A stretch of DNA of 64,000 nucleotides from Frigoribacterium faeni (GCF_011761235.1 NZ_JAAOYW010000002.1:682001-746000), one strand, 5' to 3'; numbered from the stretch's first letter, positions 41,881-50,716 are shown. Notes: generated from the letters alone by a model not told the origin. Program-made: numbers and translations.

Positions 41881-43344
41881 TCAGCCCATGTGCACGACGG
41901 GGCCGCTGGGCAGCAGGTCCTCCTTGCGGCCGCGGATCATCGTGAACGAGATCGCCGCCGCGATCAGCGTCGCGACGCCCGCCGCGACGAACGCGGCCGA
42001 GTACCCGTCGACGAGCGCGCCGAGCTGCCCCGCGCTGCTGCCGGCCACGGCCGACGCGTAGAGGTTCGTGTACACGGCGAGCCCGACCGAGCCGCCGATC
42101 TGCATCATCGCGTTCGAGGTGGCGCTGGCGGCGCCGGCCTCGTGCGGGGCGACCCCGGCGAGCGCCAGGTTCTGCATCGGCACGAAGACGCCGGCGAGGC
42201 CGACGCCCATGACGAGCAACGGAGGCAGCACGTGCGTCGCGTAGGACCCGTCGGCCGTGATGCCCGAGAGCCAGAACAGCCCGGCGGCGGCGACGAGCGG
42301 CCCGACGACCATGAGCACGCGCGGTCCGATCACGGGCAGGAGCTTGGTGAGGATCGGCGCCATCACCATGATGACGAGCGTCATCGGCAGGGTCGCGAGC
42401 CCGGCCTCGAGCGGGCCGAAGCCGAGCACGATCTGCAGGTGGAACGTGAGGTAGAGCAGGGCGCCGATCATGACGCTGCCCACGATGAGCTGCACGAGGA
42501 ACGCCCCGCCGCGCACCCGGTTCGTCAGCACGCCGAGGGGCAGGAGGGGGTGGTCGCTGCGCTTCTGGACGAGGACGAACAGGGCGAGCAGTCCCGCACC
42601 GAGCGCGATGAAGCCGATGACGACCGCGGAGCCCCAGCCGTCCTCGGCCTGGGTGAAGCCGTAGACGAGCGACGCGAGGCCCAGCGCGACGACGACGGTG
42701 CCGACCACGTCGAGGCGGTTGTCGCCCTCGGCCTTGCTCTCGCGCACGACGAGCGCCGCCGCGACGATGGCCACGACGACGATCGGCACGTTGACGAGCA
42801 GGCACCAGCGCCAGCTGACGAACTCGGTGAGCACGCCGCCGAGCACGAGGCCGACCGCCGCCCCGGCGCCCGAGATGGCGCCGAAGACGGCGAAGGCGGT
42901 GTTGCGCTCGCGTCCGCGCGAGAAGGTCGTGGTGAGCACGGCCAGGGCGGCCGGGGCGAGCAGCGCGGCGAAGACGCCCTGCAGGGCGCGGGCCGCGACG
43001 AGCAGCTCGCCGGTGGAGACGAGCCCGCCGAAGGCCGAGGCCGCTCCGAAGCCGACCATGCCGACGATGAAGGTGCGCTTGCGGCCCCAGAAGTCGGCGA
43101 TGCGGCCGCCGAGCAACAGGAGCGCGCCGAAGGCGAGGGCGTACGCGGTGACGACCCACTGGCGGTTCTCGTCCGACAGGCCGAGCTCGGCCTGCGCCTG
43201 CGGCAGGGCGATGTTGACGATGGTGCCGTCGAGAACGACGACGAGCTGGGCGAGGCCGACGATGACGAGCACCCACCAGCGGCGGGACGACGGGGTGGCG
43301 GTCTGGTGCGACCCGGTGGCGGGTCGCGCTTCTGAGGTGGTCAC
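41881..43344 (-). CDS. MFS multidrug efflux transporter, EmrB/QacA (DHA2) type (487 aa)
   Basis: Fourteen-TM drug/H+ antiporter: motif D1 LDGTIVNIALPQAQAELG in TM1, GGRIADFWGRKRTFI motif A, antiporter motif C GAISGAGAAVGLVLGGVLTE. GTG 43344 chosen for the AGGAG six bases upstream. Divergent from a TetR gene whose product presumably represses it through an operator in the 113-base gap. Exported compound unknown. Confidence 0.92.
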   Translation of the reverse strand: MTTSEARPATGSHQTATPSSRRWWVLVIVGLAQLVVVLDGTIVNIALPQAQAELGLSDENRQWVVTAYALAFGALLLLGGRIADFWGRKRTFIVGMVGFGAASAFGGLVSTGELLVAARALQGVFAALLAPAALAVLTTTFSRGRERNTAFAVFGAISGAGAAVGLVLGGVLTEFVSWRWCLLVNVPIVVVAIVAAALVVRESKAEGDNRLDVVGTVVVALGLASLVYGFTQAEDGWGSAVVIGFIALGAGLLALFVLVQKRSDHPLLPLGVLTNRVRGGAFLVQLIVGSVMIGALLYLTFHLQIVLGFGPLEAGLATLPMTLVIMVMAPILTKLLPVIGPRVLMVVGPLVAAAGLFWLSGITADGSYATHVLPPLLVMGVGLAGVFVPMQNLALAGVAPHEAGAASATSNAMMQIGGSVGLAVYTNLYASAVAGSSAGQLGALVDGYSAAFVAAGVATLIAAAISFTMIRGRKEDLLPSGPVVHMG

Positions 43345-43403
43345 TGTTCTCCTGGATCTGCGGTGCCGCACGACGGGCGGCCGTCGTGGACGGATCGATA
43401 CTA

Positions 43404-43415
43404 CCTACTAGTTGG
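43404..43415. promoter_or_regulatory. Candidate TetR operator between efflux pump and regulator
   Basis: CCTACTAGTTGG, a near-palindrome around ACTAGT, in an AT-richer patch; on the minus strand it overlaps the spacer just upstream of TAGTAT, a possible -10 of the transporter gene. Confidence 0.5.
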
Positions 43416-43457
43416 TTGGGTCGTAAGGGGCGGCTCGAGAGTGGCTATCGTGAGGGC

Positions 43458-44021
43458 ATGGCCTACGACGCGGACGAGACGCGCCGCCGCATCCTCGCGG
43501 CGGCCACGGCCGAGTTCGCCGAGCACGGCCTCGCCGGCGCGCGCGTCGACCGCATCGCCGCCGCGGCCGCCTGCAGCAAGGAGCGCCTCTACGCCCACGT
43601 CGGCGACAAGGAGTCCCTGTTCACCGCCGTGCTCAACGACTCCTTCGCGCAGCTCGGCGAGGCGGCCTCGACCGACTTCGCCACGGTCGAGGACTTCGCC
43701 GTCGCCGTCTTCGACCACCTCGTCGAGAACCCCGCGAACCAGCGACTGCTGTCGTGGGCCCGCCTCGAGCAGCGGCACGACTGGGCGTCGTCGTTCGGGG
43801 TCCTCGAGAGCGTGCGCACCACCTCCGTGGGTCACCTGGAGCGGCTCGTCGCGGGCGACGGGACGCCCCCGTGGTCGGCCGACGACCTCTTCGCCCTCGT
43901 GCTGGCCATCGCGTCGGCGTGGATGCAGCTGCCGGGCCTGCCCGACGACCAGCCGCGGACGGCCGACGTCGATGCCCAGCGCGCGATCGTGCGCGTGGCC
44001 GTGGGGCGCCTCCTCGGCTGA
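43458..44021 (+). CDS. TetR-family transcriptional regulator (187 aa)
   Basis: N-terminal HTH TRRRILAAATAEFAEHGLAGARVDRIAAAAACSKERLYAHVGDKESLF, the TetR signature, and a variable ligand domain with TetR_C-like DWASSFGVLESVRTT. ATG six bases after TATCGT, leaderless. Likely local repressor of the divergent MFS pump. Confidence 0.93.
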   Translation: MAYDADETRRRILAAATAEFAEHGLAGARVDRIAAAAACSKERLYAHVGDKESLFTAVLNDSFAQLGEAASTDFATVEDFAVAVFDHLVENPANQRLLSWARLEQRHDWASSFGVLESVRTTSVGHLERLVAGDGTPPWSADDLFALVLAIASAWMQLPGLPDDQPRTADVDAQRAIVRVAVGRLLG

Positions 44022-44065
44022 CCCCGGGTCTGGCCCGGACCTGGGCCCGAGCCGGGCCCGAGCCC

Positions 44066-44125
44066 GTCGAGTGGTCAGCACCGGCGCCTCACGGCAGCCC
44101 GGACGACCGCACCCGACGACTCGAC
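44066..44125. repeat. Palindrome, family P7, copy 3
   Basis: GTCGAGTGGTCAGCACCGG ... CGACGACTCGAC. Convergent junction between tetR and the FBP-domain gene. Confidence 0.6.
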
Positions 44126-44151
44126 ACCTACGAGCAAGCCCGGCCGGCCCG

Positions 44152-44643
44152 TCAGCGCCCGTCGAGCACCGTCCGGGCGAAGCCGGCGGCCCGCTCGCGC
44201 AGGCTGAGCACCCGCTGCTCGACGGCTGCGGCGACGTCGAACCCGAGGTACGCGGGCGGCGGCGGGCGGTGCGCGTTCACGCTGCACTGGAAGGCCGCGC
44301 AGACGAGCGTGCCGACGGTGTCGCCGTTGCGTCCGGCGGCGCCGGCCCGCTTCGCGCTCAAGAACGCGACCGGCGCGGGCAGCGTCACGTCCTGGCAGAG
44401 GCTGCACTGGGCACGGGCGCGGGGGGTCGCCTCGGCCTGGCGCAGCACCACGCCGACGGGCTCGCCGTCGACGGGCACCACGACGTAGGCGCGGCGGGGC
44501 AGCTTGGGGTCGCGCCAGCCGAGGAACTCGAGCGAGTCCCAGGCGAGCACGTCGAGGTCGGGAGGGAGGGGCAGGTCGCCGAGCTCCTTGCGCGAGGCGT
44601 TCACGAAGGAGGCGCGGAGGGCGGAGGCGGTCAGGGGCAGCAT
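44152..44643 (-). CDS. FBP (EF-G-binding treble-clef zinc finger) domain protein (163 aa)
   Basis: Whole protein matches the FBP C-terminal zinc-finger family: MLPLTASALRASFVNASRKE, LGWRDPKLPRRAYVVVPVDG, then C4 zinc ligands CSLCQD and CAAFQCSVN, and VEQRVLSLRERAAGF. Members bind EF-G on the ribosome and help release fusidic-acid-stalled EF-G. Start ATG 44643 by homology; no SD seen and an in-frame extension is possible. Confidence 0.85.
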   Translation of the reverse strand: MLPLTASALRASFVNASRKELGDLPLPPDLDVLAWDSLEFLGWRDPKLPRRAYVVVPVDGEPVGVVLRQAEATPRARAQCSLCQDVTLPAPVAFLSAKRAGAAGRNGDTVGTLVCAAFQCSVNAHRPPPPAYLGFDVAAAVEQRVLSLRERAAGFARTVLDGR

Positions 44644-44728
44644 CAGGGGTTCACCGTTCGGCAGGGTCGCTCGGGTGCGGTGCCGCGCGCCGGGGGCTGT
44701 GAGCCGGGGCCGGGGCCGGGCCGGCCGG

Positions 44729-44789
44729 GGTCGAGTGGTCGCGGACGGTGCTCCGCGCCGGGCGGGAGGACCGATCGTGACCGCTCGAC
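44729..44789. repeat. Palindrome, family P7, copy 4
   Basis: GGTCGAGTGGTCGCGGACGG ... GATCGTGACCGCTCGAC; same orientation as copy 3. Confidence 0.6.
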
Positions 44790-44898
44790 GCACGACGGAC
44801 CGGCCGGGGCCGGCCTCGAGCCGAGGAGGCGCGCACACGACGGCGCACACGAGCAGTGATCAGAGGGGGAGGGAGAGGAAGAGGAGTCGACGGTGCGA

Positions 44899-44973
44899 CT
44901 ACCTGCCGCCGGCGGAGAGTCCGCCGACGACCTCCTGACGCCCCGAGGGCTGCGCGACTGCGGTGATGATCAC
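44899..44973 (-). CDS. Candidate leaderless small ORF (24 aa)
   Basis: GTG at 44973 is exactly six bases after TAGGGT, the same spacing used by many genes here; the frame codes 24 residues (VIITAVAQPSGRQEVVGGL then SAGGR) and ends in TAG. It lies upstream of the FBP gene on the same strand and could be a leader peptide. Support is only the promoter-start spacing. Confidence 0.35.
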   Translation of the reverse strand: MIITAVAQPSGRQEVVGGLSAGGR

Positions 44974-45121
44974 GCCTCGACCCTACGACCCGTGCGCGGC
45001 TGCGTCCACCCCCTGGCCCGCGGCAGGGGCCGCCGGGCCGACGCACCGCTGGCCCACCGCAGCGACAGGTCTCGGGGTCCCGTCGAGAGGCCCTTCCGGC
45101 CCGGCGCGTCCGGCTGCCAGG

Positions 45122-45448
45122 ATGACCGACATGCTGCTCTCGACGGTCCGGTTCCCCGCCTCCTACGACCTCGTCTGGAGCCTCGCCCTCGGCGTGGTCG
45201 CGCTCGGGTTCGTCGCGGTCGTGGTGCTCGTGGTGGTGAACGTCGTCCGCGCCCGGCGGAACGGCCTCAGTCCGGTGACCTCGCAGGTCGACCTCGCGGC
45301 CCGGCTCCTGCAGTCACGGGCGCTGCGACCCGATCGCTCGCTCGACGAGCGGCTCGCCGAGCTCGATGATCTCGCCGCGCGCGGCGTCATCAGCACGGAG
45401 GAGCACCGCGAGGCCCGTGCCGACGTGCTCCGCGGCGAGCACAGCTAG
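45122..45448 (+). CDS. Single-TM protein with SHOCT-like C-terminus (108 aa)
   Basis: One TM helix (about residues 16-41, LVWSLALGVVALGFVAVVVLVVV), a basic turn, then SLDERLAELDDLAARGVISTEEHREARADVL, a SHOCT-like short helical domain often found on bacterial membrane proteins. ATG 45122; the second ATG (45131) is seven bases from CAGGAT and may be the real leaderless start. Confidence 0.7.
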   Translation: MTDMLLSTVRFPASYDLVWSLALGVVALGFVAVVVLVVVNVVRARRNGLSPVTSQVDLAARLLQSRALRPDRSLDERLAELDDLAARGVISTEEHREARADVLRGEHS

Positions 45449-45479
45449 CGACCGGCCCGACCGCCGGCCCGTCCTGGCC

Positions 45480-45953
45480 TCAGCCCTGCGCGTCCGCCCC
45501 CGCGCCCACCCGCTCGTCGTACTCGGCCCAGGCGCCCGAGACCTGCCCGAAGTGCGCGATCGACCATTCTTCGAGGGCGCGCAGGGGGCCTCGGAGGGTC
45601 TCGCCCGCCTCCGTCAGCTCGTACACGACGCGCGGCGGCACCTCGGCGAAGACGGTGCGCGTCACGAGCCCGTCGCGCTCGAGCCCGCGGAGCGTCTGCG
45701 TCAGCATCTTCTGCGAGATGCCCTCGACGCGTCGGCGGACGTCCGAGAAGCGCAGCGGCCCGTCGCCGAGGGCGCCGACGACGAGCACGGTCCAGCGGTC
45801 GCCGATGCGGTCGAGCAGGCGGCGCGACGGGCACCCGGCCGCGTACGGGTCGAGGGCGGGAGGCGCACCGAGGTCGGCGGCCGGGTCGACCGCAGGAGGC
45901 GCGGTGTCGGACACGGGGGCGGTGACGGTTACCAAGAAGTGCCTACTTCCCAT
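45480..45953 (-). CDS. HxlR-family transcriptional regulator (157 aa)
   Basis: Winged-helix HxlR domain: C (CPSRRLLDRIGDRWTVLVVGALGDGPLRFSDVRRRVEGISQKMLTQTLRGLERDGLVTRTVFAEVPPRVVYELTEAG). The single conserved N-terminal Cys is present (residue 41), the redox/electrophile sensor in QorR/YodB relatives. The first 38 residues are Ala/Pro-rich and the ATG at 45953 overlaps the putative operator; a GTG at 45914 is an alternative start. Divergent from the reductase gene it probably controls. Confidence 0.9.
   Translation of the reverse strand: MGSRHFLVTVTAPVSDTAPPAVDPAADLGAPPALDPYAAGCPSRRLLDRIGDRWTVLVVGALGDGPLRFSDVRRRVEGISQKMLTQTLRGLERDGLVTRTVFAEVPPRVVYELTEAGETLRGPLRALEEWSIAHFGQVSGAWAEYDERVGAGADAQG
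45936..45949. promoter_or_regulatory. Candidate HxlR operator
   Basis: GAAGTGCCTACTTC: 5-bp inverted arms GAAGT/ACTTC separated by 4 bases, in an AT-richer patch between the regulator and the reductase. Confidence 0.5.
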
Positions 45954-46007
45954 CGGAGAGCAATGGACCTAGCGTAGCTGCCGACCACCACGGACAGAAG
46001 GAGCACC

Positions 46008-46658
46008 ATGACCCGCATCACCGTCGTCGGAGGGACCGGCTACGCCGGCAGCGCGATCGTCGCCGAGGCCGCGCGCCGCGGCCACGAGGTCGTCTCGGTC
46101 AGCCGCAACGCACCCGCCGAGGAGGCGCGCGTCGAGGGCGTGCGCTACGAGACCGGCTCGCTCGTCGACGCCGACACCCGTGCGCGTGCCGTCGCCGACG
46201 CCGAGGTCGTCGTGTCGAGCCTGTCGCCGCGCGGCGAGCTCGACGGACGCATCGTCGAGGTCGACCGCGAGCTCGCCGCCCTGGCCGAGCAGCACGGCGC
46301 CCGCTTCGTCGTCGTCGGCGGCTACAGCTCGCTGCGCCTCGAGGAGGGCGGGCCGCGCCAGGCCGAGACCGGGCAGCTGCCGCCGGAGTTCGCCTCCGAG
46401 GCACTGCAGATGAACGAGGTGCTGGGCGGGCTGCTCGCCAGCTCGGACGAGCTCGACTTCACGTTCGTCTCGCCGGCGCTGCAGTTCGGCTCGTACGCGC
46501 CGGGCGAGGCGCTCGGCCGCTACCGCGTCGGCGGCGAGGTCGCCTTCACCGACGACGCCGGGGTCTCCGCCGTCAGCGGCGCCGACTTCGCCACGGCGAT
46601 CGTCGACGAGATCGAGACGCCGGCGCACCGCCGCGAGCACATCTCGGTCGCGTACTAG
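46008..46658 (+). CDS. NAD(P)H-binding atypical SDR oxidoreductase (216 aa)
   Basis: Rossmann start ITVVGGTGYAGSAIVAEAARRGHEVVSVSR and NmrA/YwnB-like core (FVVVGGYSSLRLEEGG, FTFVSPALQFGSYAPGEALGRYRVGG). Members act as quinone/flavin reductases or sensors. SD AGAAGGAG. Divergent from HxlR, the usual inducible reductase arrangement. Confidence 0.88.
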   Translation: MTRITVVGGTGYAGSAIVAEAARRGHEVVSVSRNAPAEEARVEGVRYETGSLVDADTRARAVADAEVVVSSLSPRGELDGRIVEVDRELAALAEQHGARFVVVGGYSSLRLEEGGPRQAETGQLPPEFASEALQMNEVLGGLLASSDELDFTFVSPALQFGSYAPGEALGRYRVGGEVAFTDDAGVSAVSGADFATAIVDEIETPAHRREHISVAY

Positions 46659-46689
46659 GCGGAGCCGCCCTGCGGACGCAGGGTGCCGA

Positions 46690-46727
46690 GGAGGCGCGGG
46701 TCGGGAACTCCTGGCCCGCGCCTCCTG
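46690..46727 (+). terminator. Hairpin terminator from inverted 9-mers
   Basis: AGGAGGCGCGGG (46690-46701) pairs with CCCGCGCCTCCT (46716-46727), 14-base loop, directly after the reductase stop. Confidence 0.75.
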
Positions 46728-46847
46728 CGTCCGGTCGCGCGACGACGGCTCGTGCCCGGCGCCGCCGCGCGCTCGCGCTCCCGCTCGTGCCCGTGCGGCT
46801 GCCCGTGCTCGTGCTCGAGCTCAAGCTCGTGCTCGAGGTCGGCCTCT

Positions 46848-47163
46848 CATGATTCAGGAACCCGCGGGCCCGATCTCCTGGATCGTGCACCGTTCAGGAA
46901 CCTCGTTCCCCCCGCCGCACAGACTCAGGACGCGCGTTCCTGAGTGAGGGAGCTGGCGTGGGAGCCGACCCGCGCCTCCTCGCGTCCGCGCGTCCTCGCG
47001 TCCTCGCGTCCTCGCGTCCTCGCGTCCGATGCTCGGCTCGACGCGGCTCGGGGTTCTCTCATGATTCAGGAACTCGCGGGCCCGAGTTCCTGAACCGTGC
47101 ACCGTTCAGGAACCTCGTTCCCCCCGCCGCGCGGACTCAGGACGCGCGTTCCTGAATGAGGGA
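46848..47163. repeat. Family P6 element, two tandem copies (211-bp period)
   Basis: Copies at 46848-46950 and 47059-47163 start TCATGATTCAGGAAC and end with GCGTTCCTGA(G/A)TGAGGGAG; nearly identical through GTGCACCGTTCAGGAACC. Between them is a short GCGTCCTC tandem array (about 46980-47028). Convergent intergenic region. Confidence 0.8.
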
Positions 47164-47184
47164 GGGGCCGGGCAGGGAGCCGGG

Positions 47185-48060
47185 TCAGGCGAGGGGGTCG
47201 GCGGGGATGCCGAGCAGGTCGGCGCTGCGCTCCCACAGGCCGCGCATCAGGTCGCGGTCGCCGGCCTGCGCCGCGACACGGCCGGGCGCACGCAGCCGGT
47301 CGAAGTAGTTGCCGCTCGGGGCCGGCACCGACGGCGCGGCCGCGAGGCGCACGAGGGGCTCGGCGCCCTGCTCGGTCGACACGGCGGCGCGCTTGGCGAA
47401 GGCCATCACCGGTCCGTCGCCGCCGAAGCCCGATGCCACGAAGCCCGGGTGGAACGCGAACGCGTCGACGCCGGTGCTGCCGAGCCGGCGGGCGAGCTCA
47501 CGCGTGAAGAGGATGTTCAACAGCTTCGACGTGCCGTAGGCGCGGAAGCCGCCGAGCCAGCGCTGCTCGTCGCCGTCGAGGTCGTCGAGGTCGACGTGGC
47601 CGAACAGGTTGCCGGCGCTCGAGGTCTGGACGACGCGGACGGTGCCCGCGGCCAGGTCGGCGGCGGTCTCGACCATGCGCGGCAGCAGCAGCGACGTGAG
47701 CAGGAACGGCGCCAGGTGGTTGCCCTGGAACGTCAGCTCGAACCCGTCGGAGGTGCGCTGGCGCTCCGAGATCGTGGCGCCGGCGTTGTTGGCGAGCACG
47801 TGGATGCGGGGCAGGTCGGCCAGCAGCTGGTCGGCCAGCGAGCGGACCGACGACAGGTCGGCGAAGTCCGCGAGGTAGGCGGTGCCGCCCACCTCGTCGG
47901 CGACGGCGCGGGTGCGGTCCGGGTTCCGGCCGACGACGGCGACGGTCGCGCCGAGCTCGGAGAGGGCACGGGCGGCCTCCCGGCCGATCCCGGAGCTCGC
48001 TCCGGTGACGACGACCGCTCGGTCGTCGAGGCGGCCAGGGGCAGGGAGGGTGACGGACAT
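47185..48060 (-). CDS. Short-chain dehydrogenase, retinol-dehydrogenase-like (291 aa)
   Basis: Classical SDR: TGASSGIG (about 21-28), NNAGAT, catalytic Ser in VVQTSSAG and YGTSK (Tyr/Lys about 184-188). C-terminal lid resembles oxidoreductases of the WWOX/RDH-like group. ATG seven bases after TACCGT, leaderless. Substrate unknown. Confidence 0.9.
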   Translation of the reverse strand: MSVTLPAPGRLDDRAVVVTGASSGIGREAARALSELGATVAVVGRNPDRTRAVADEVGGTAYLADFADLSSVRSLADQLLADLPRIHVLANNAGATISERQRTSDGFELTFQGNHLAPFLLTSLLLPRMVETAADLAAGTVRVVQTSSAGNLFGHVDLDDLDGDEQRWLGGFRAYGTSKLLNILFTRELARRLGSTGVDAFAFHPGFVASGFGGDGPVMAFAKRAAVSTEQGAEPLVRLAAAPSVPAPSGNYFDRLRAPGRVAAQAGDRDLMRGLWERSADLLGIPADPLA

Positions 48061-48354
48061 GCCCTGAACGGTAGACCGTCTCCGCCTGGGGGCGTCGTGC
48101 ACGACGGTCGACGGGGACGCGCATCCGGACGGGCGGCCCCCGCGCGGCGTAGCGTCCACCGTGTCGAAGGCGTCTTCACGTGCGTCTTCACCGGCTGGTG
48201 TTGCTCTGCAGCCCTGCCCGTGAAGCTCTCTGCGGACAACATCGGCCAGGGCGCGGCCGCCTGCGCGGCGGCCGTGCCCGCCTCATGACTCGCGGTCTCA
48301 CCATCCGCGTCGCGCCTCCACCGCCGCCGCGCTCTCACCATCCGCCCGGCGCCC
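48061..48354. other. Intergenic region, nothing recognised
   Basis: About 290 bases with no credible ORF, repeat or clear terminator; some frames are open but Arg/Ala-rich shadows. Confidence 0.4.
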
Positions 48355-48873
48355 TCACCGCCGCGGCGCCCTGCCCGGGCGGAACGTCTCGCCCGACAAC
48401 GGCGCGTACGCGACCCACTGGCCGCCGCCCTCGGCGAGAGCCGCGCTCGTGCGGGCGTGCTCGGCCCGGGCCTCGTCGGCCCACGCCCGGAACCGCGCCG
48501 ACGCGCGCGGCTGCATCGGCCCCTGCTCGGAGGCGACCAGCTCGCGCCGGAGCGCCCCGTCCGGCCCGCGGGGCTCGTCGACCGCGTCGACCTGGACGAC
48601 GAACGGCCGCCCGAGGGCGTCGGCGACGCGCCCCGCCAGGGCGAGGCCGCGGCGCCGGTGCTCGATCTCGGGCTCGTCGGCCACCCACCGGTGGTCGTCG
48701 CGGTCGCGGGACGAGTACCAGTCGGCGTCCCAGCGCCGGAGGTCGGCGGTGAGGTCGTCGTCGAAGCCCATCTCGCCCCAGTCGCGCGGACCCTCGAACC
48801 AGACGGGCGACGAGGCGTGGCCGACGAAGAGGCGCACGACGGTGGTGGCGGTGTCGGGGGGCTCGGCGTCCAT
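48355..48873 (-). CDS. Conserved-looking cytosolic protein, unknown function (172 aa)
   Basis: MDAEPPDTATTVVRLFVGHASSPVWFEGPRDWGEMGFDDDLTADLRRWDADWY...: acidic, Trp-rich, no signal or TM, then VADALGRPFVVQVDAVDEPRG and an Ala/Arg helix. ATG six bases after TACCCT, leaderless. Shares a 66-base divergent region with the epimerase. Family not recognised. Confidence 0.65.
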   Translation of the reverse strand: MDAEPPDTATTVVRLFVGHASSPVWFEGPRDWGEMGFDDDLTADLRRWDADWYSSRDRDDHRWVADEPEIEHRRRGLALAGRVADALGRPFVVQVDAVDEPRGPDGALRRELVASEQGPMQPRASARFRAWADEARAEHARTSAALAEGGGQWVAYAPLSGETFRPGRAPRR

Positions 48874-48939
48874 GCGGCGAGGGTAGACGAGGCGTCCGAC
48901 ACCGTGCCGACCCGCGCCCGACCTGCCAGGCTGGCCCAC

Positions 48940-49914
48940 ATGCGCAAGGTGCTGGTGCTCGGCGGGACGGGGTGGCTCGGCCACGAGATCGCACGACAGG
49001 CGGTGGCGGACGGGGCCGACGTCACCTGCCTCGCCCGGGGCAGCGCAGGAGGCGCCCCCGACGGAGCAGCGCTGGTCCGGTCCGACCGCACCCTCCCCGG
49101 CGCCTACGACGAGGTGGACCGCGACTGGGACGAGGTCGTCGAGCTCGCGACCGACCCCGACCTGGTCGAGGGCGCGCTCGACGCCCTCGCCGCCCGCGCG
49201 CGGCACTGGACCTCGATCTCGTCCGTCTCCGTGCACGCCCGGGACGACGAGCCGGGCGCCGACGAGTCCGCCGAGCTCGTCGCCGTCGGCGAGCGCCCCG
49301 ACCCCGGCGACTACGCCCAGCAGAAGGCGTGGGCAGAACGCACCTCCTCCGCCCGGCTGGGCGACCGCCTCCTCGTGGTGCGTCCGTCGCTGATCGTCGG
49401 GCCGGGAGACCCGAGCGACCGCTTCGGCTGGTGGCCGTCGCGGCTGGCGCGCGGCGGACGCGTGCTGGTGCCGACGACCGAGGGCCGCTGGGCGCAGCTG
49501 ATCGACGTGGGCGACCTCGCGGCGTTCGTGGTCCGGGCGGGGCGGGAGCGCCTCCTCGGGGTCGTCACCGCGGCGGGCGAGCCGCTGCCGCTCGCCGACG
49601 TGATCGAGGAGGCGCGGGTCGCCGCCGGCACCGCGGCCGAGCTCGTGCCGGTCGACGACGCCTGGCTGGTCGACCACGACGTGCACTGGTGGGCGGGCCC
49701 GCGGTCGCTGCCGTTGTGGCTGCCGCACGAGGCGTCCGGGTTCGCCCGGCGCGACACGGCGGCGTTCCGCGCCGCGGGCGGCACGACGCGGCCCCTCGCC
49801 GAGACGACGGCCCGGGTGCTCGCCGACGAGCGCGCCCGCGGGCTCGACCGCCCGCGGCGGGCCGGCCTCGACGCCGACGACGAGGCGGCGCTGCTGCGCG
49901 AGCTCGGCCGCTGA
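48940..49914 (+). CDS. NAD-dependent epimerase/dehydratase family protein (324 aa)
   Basis: Extended SDR: KVLVLGGTGWLGHEIARQAV at the N-terminus, substrate domain with WWPSRLARGGRVLVPTTEGRWAQLIDVGDLAAFVV. The usual YxxxK is YAQQKAW. ATG seven bases after CAGGCT. Specific sugar substrate not inferable. Confidence 0.88.
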   Translation: MRKVLVLGGTGWLGHEIARQAVADGADVTCLARGSAGGAPDGAALVRSDRTLPGAYDEVDRDWDEVVELATDPDLVEGALDALAARARHWTSISSVSVHARDDEPGADESAELVAVGERPDPGDYAQQKAWAERTSSARLGDRLLVVRPSLIVGPGDPSDRFGWWPSRLARGGRVLVPTTEGRWAQLIDVGDLAAFVVRAGRERLLGVVTAAGEPLPLADVIEEARVAAGTAAELVPVDDAWLVDHDVHWWAGPRSLPLWLPHEASGFARRDTAAFRAAGGTTRPLAETTARVLADERARGLDRPRRAGLDADDEAALLRELGR

Positions 49915-50005
49915 CCCGACGGCCTGCGCCGGCCGGCCGCCCCTGAGGCTCGACGTTCGCTGGCAGGGCGGGTCGCGCCTCCTCGGCCGTCCGTAGGGTC
50001 GGGGC

Positions 50006-50671
50006 ATGACCACACTCGCCATCATCGGCGCCGGCCAGGGCCTCGGCCTCGCCGTCGCCCGCCGTTTCGCCCGGGAGGGCCTCAGCATCGCGCTCATCGC
50101 CCGCGACCAGGGACGCGTCGACCAGCTCGCCGCCCAGCTCGTCGACGAGGGGTTCACCGCCGCGGGCTTCACCGCCGACGTGCGCGACCGTCCGTCGCTC
50201 GTCGCCGCGCTCGAGCAGGCCGCGTCGCGCCTCGGCCCGATCGAGGTGCTGCAGTACAGCCCGCTGCCCGCCAAGGAGTTCATGCGCCCCGTGCTCGAGA
50301 CGGTCGCCGACGACCTCGTCGGACCGGTCGAGTTCTCGATCTACGGCCCGGCGACGGCCGCGCACCAGGTCATCCCGGGCATGCGCAGCCTCGGCGGCGG
50401 CACCCTGCTCTTCGTCAACGGCTCGAGCGCGGTCCGTGCCCGCGACGGCGTGACCGGCACCGCCGTCGCGTTCGCGGGCGAGAGCGCCTACGCCGAGCTG
50501 CTGCACGGTGCGCTGGCGGACGAGGGGATCCACGTCGGCCAGCTCATCATCCCGCTCGGCATCGGGGGCGGCGACCCTGCCCACGAGCCCGAGGTGCTCG
50601 CGGACACGCTGTGGAGGATGCACGCCGAGAAGGGCGAGTTCCGCGTCTACGCGGCGCCGCTGCCCGACTGA
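50006..50671 (+). CDS. Atypical SDR-fold protein (221 aa)
   Basis: Rossmann motif GAGQGLGLAVARRF and FTADVRDRPSLVAALEQ are SDR-like, but the active-site YxxxK is degraded (ESAYAELLHGAL, no Lys) and the Ser region is NGSSAV. Likely lost classical dehydrogenase chemistry or uses another mechanism. ATG six bases after TAGGGT, leaderless. Confidence 0.82.
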   Translation: MTTLAIIGAGQGLGLAVARRFAREGLSIALIARDQGRVDQLAAQLVDEGFTAAGFTADVRDRPSLVAALEQAASRLGPIEVLQYSPLPAKEFMRPVLETVADDLVGPVEFSIYGPATAAHQVIPGMRSLGGGTLLFVNGSSAVRARDGVTGTAVAFAGESAYAELLHGALADEGIHVGQLIIPLGIGGGDPAHEPEVLADTLWRMHAEKGEFRVYAAPLPD

Positions 50672-50716
50672 GCGCCGGCTGCTGCAGCCCCCCGCGCACC
50701 CCGCGCACTCCCCGAA

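Noticed and set aside
46730-46850. Coding potential in the GTGCCCGTGC-like stretch
   Set aside because: It is a degenerate GTGC/CTCGTG simple repeat without promoter, SD or stable frame.
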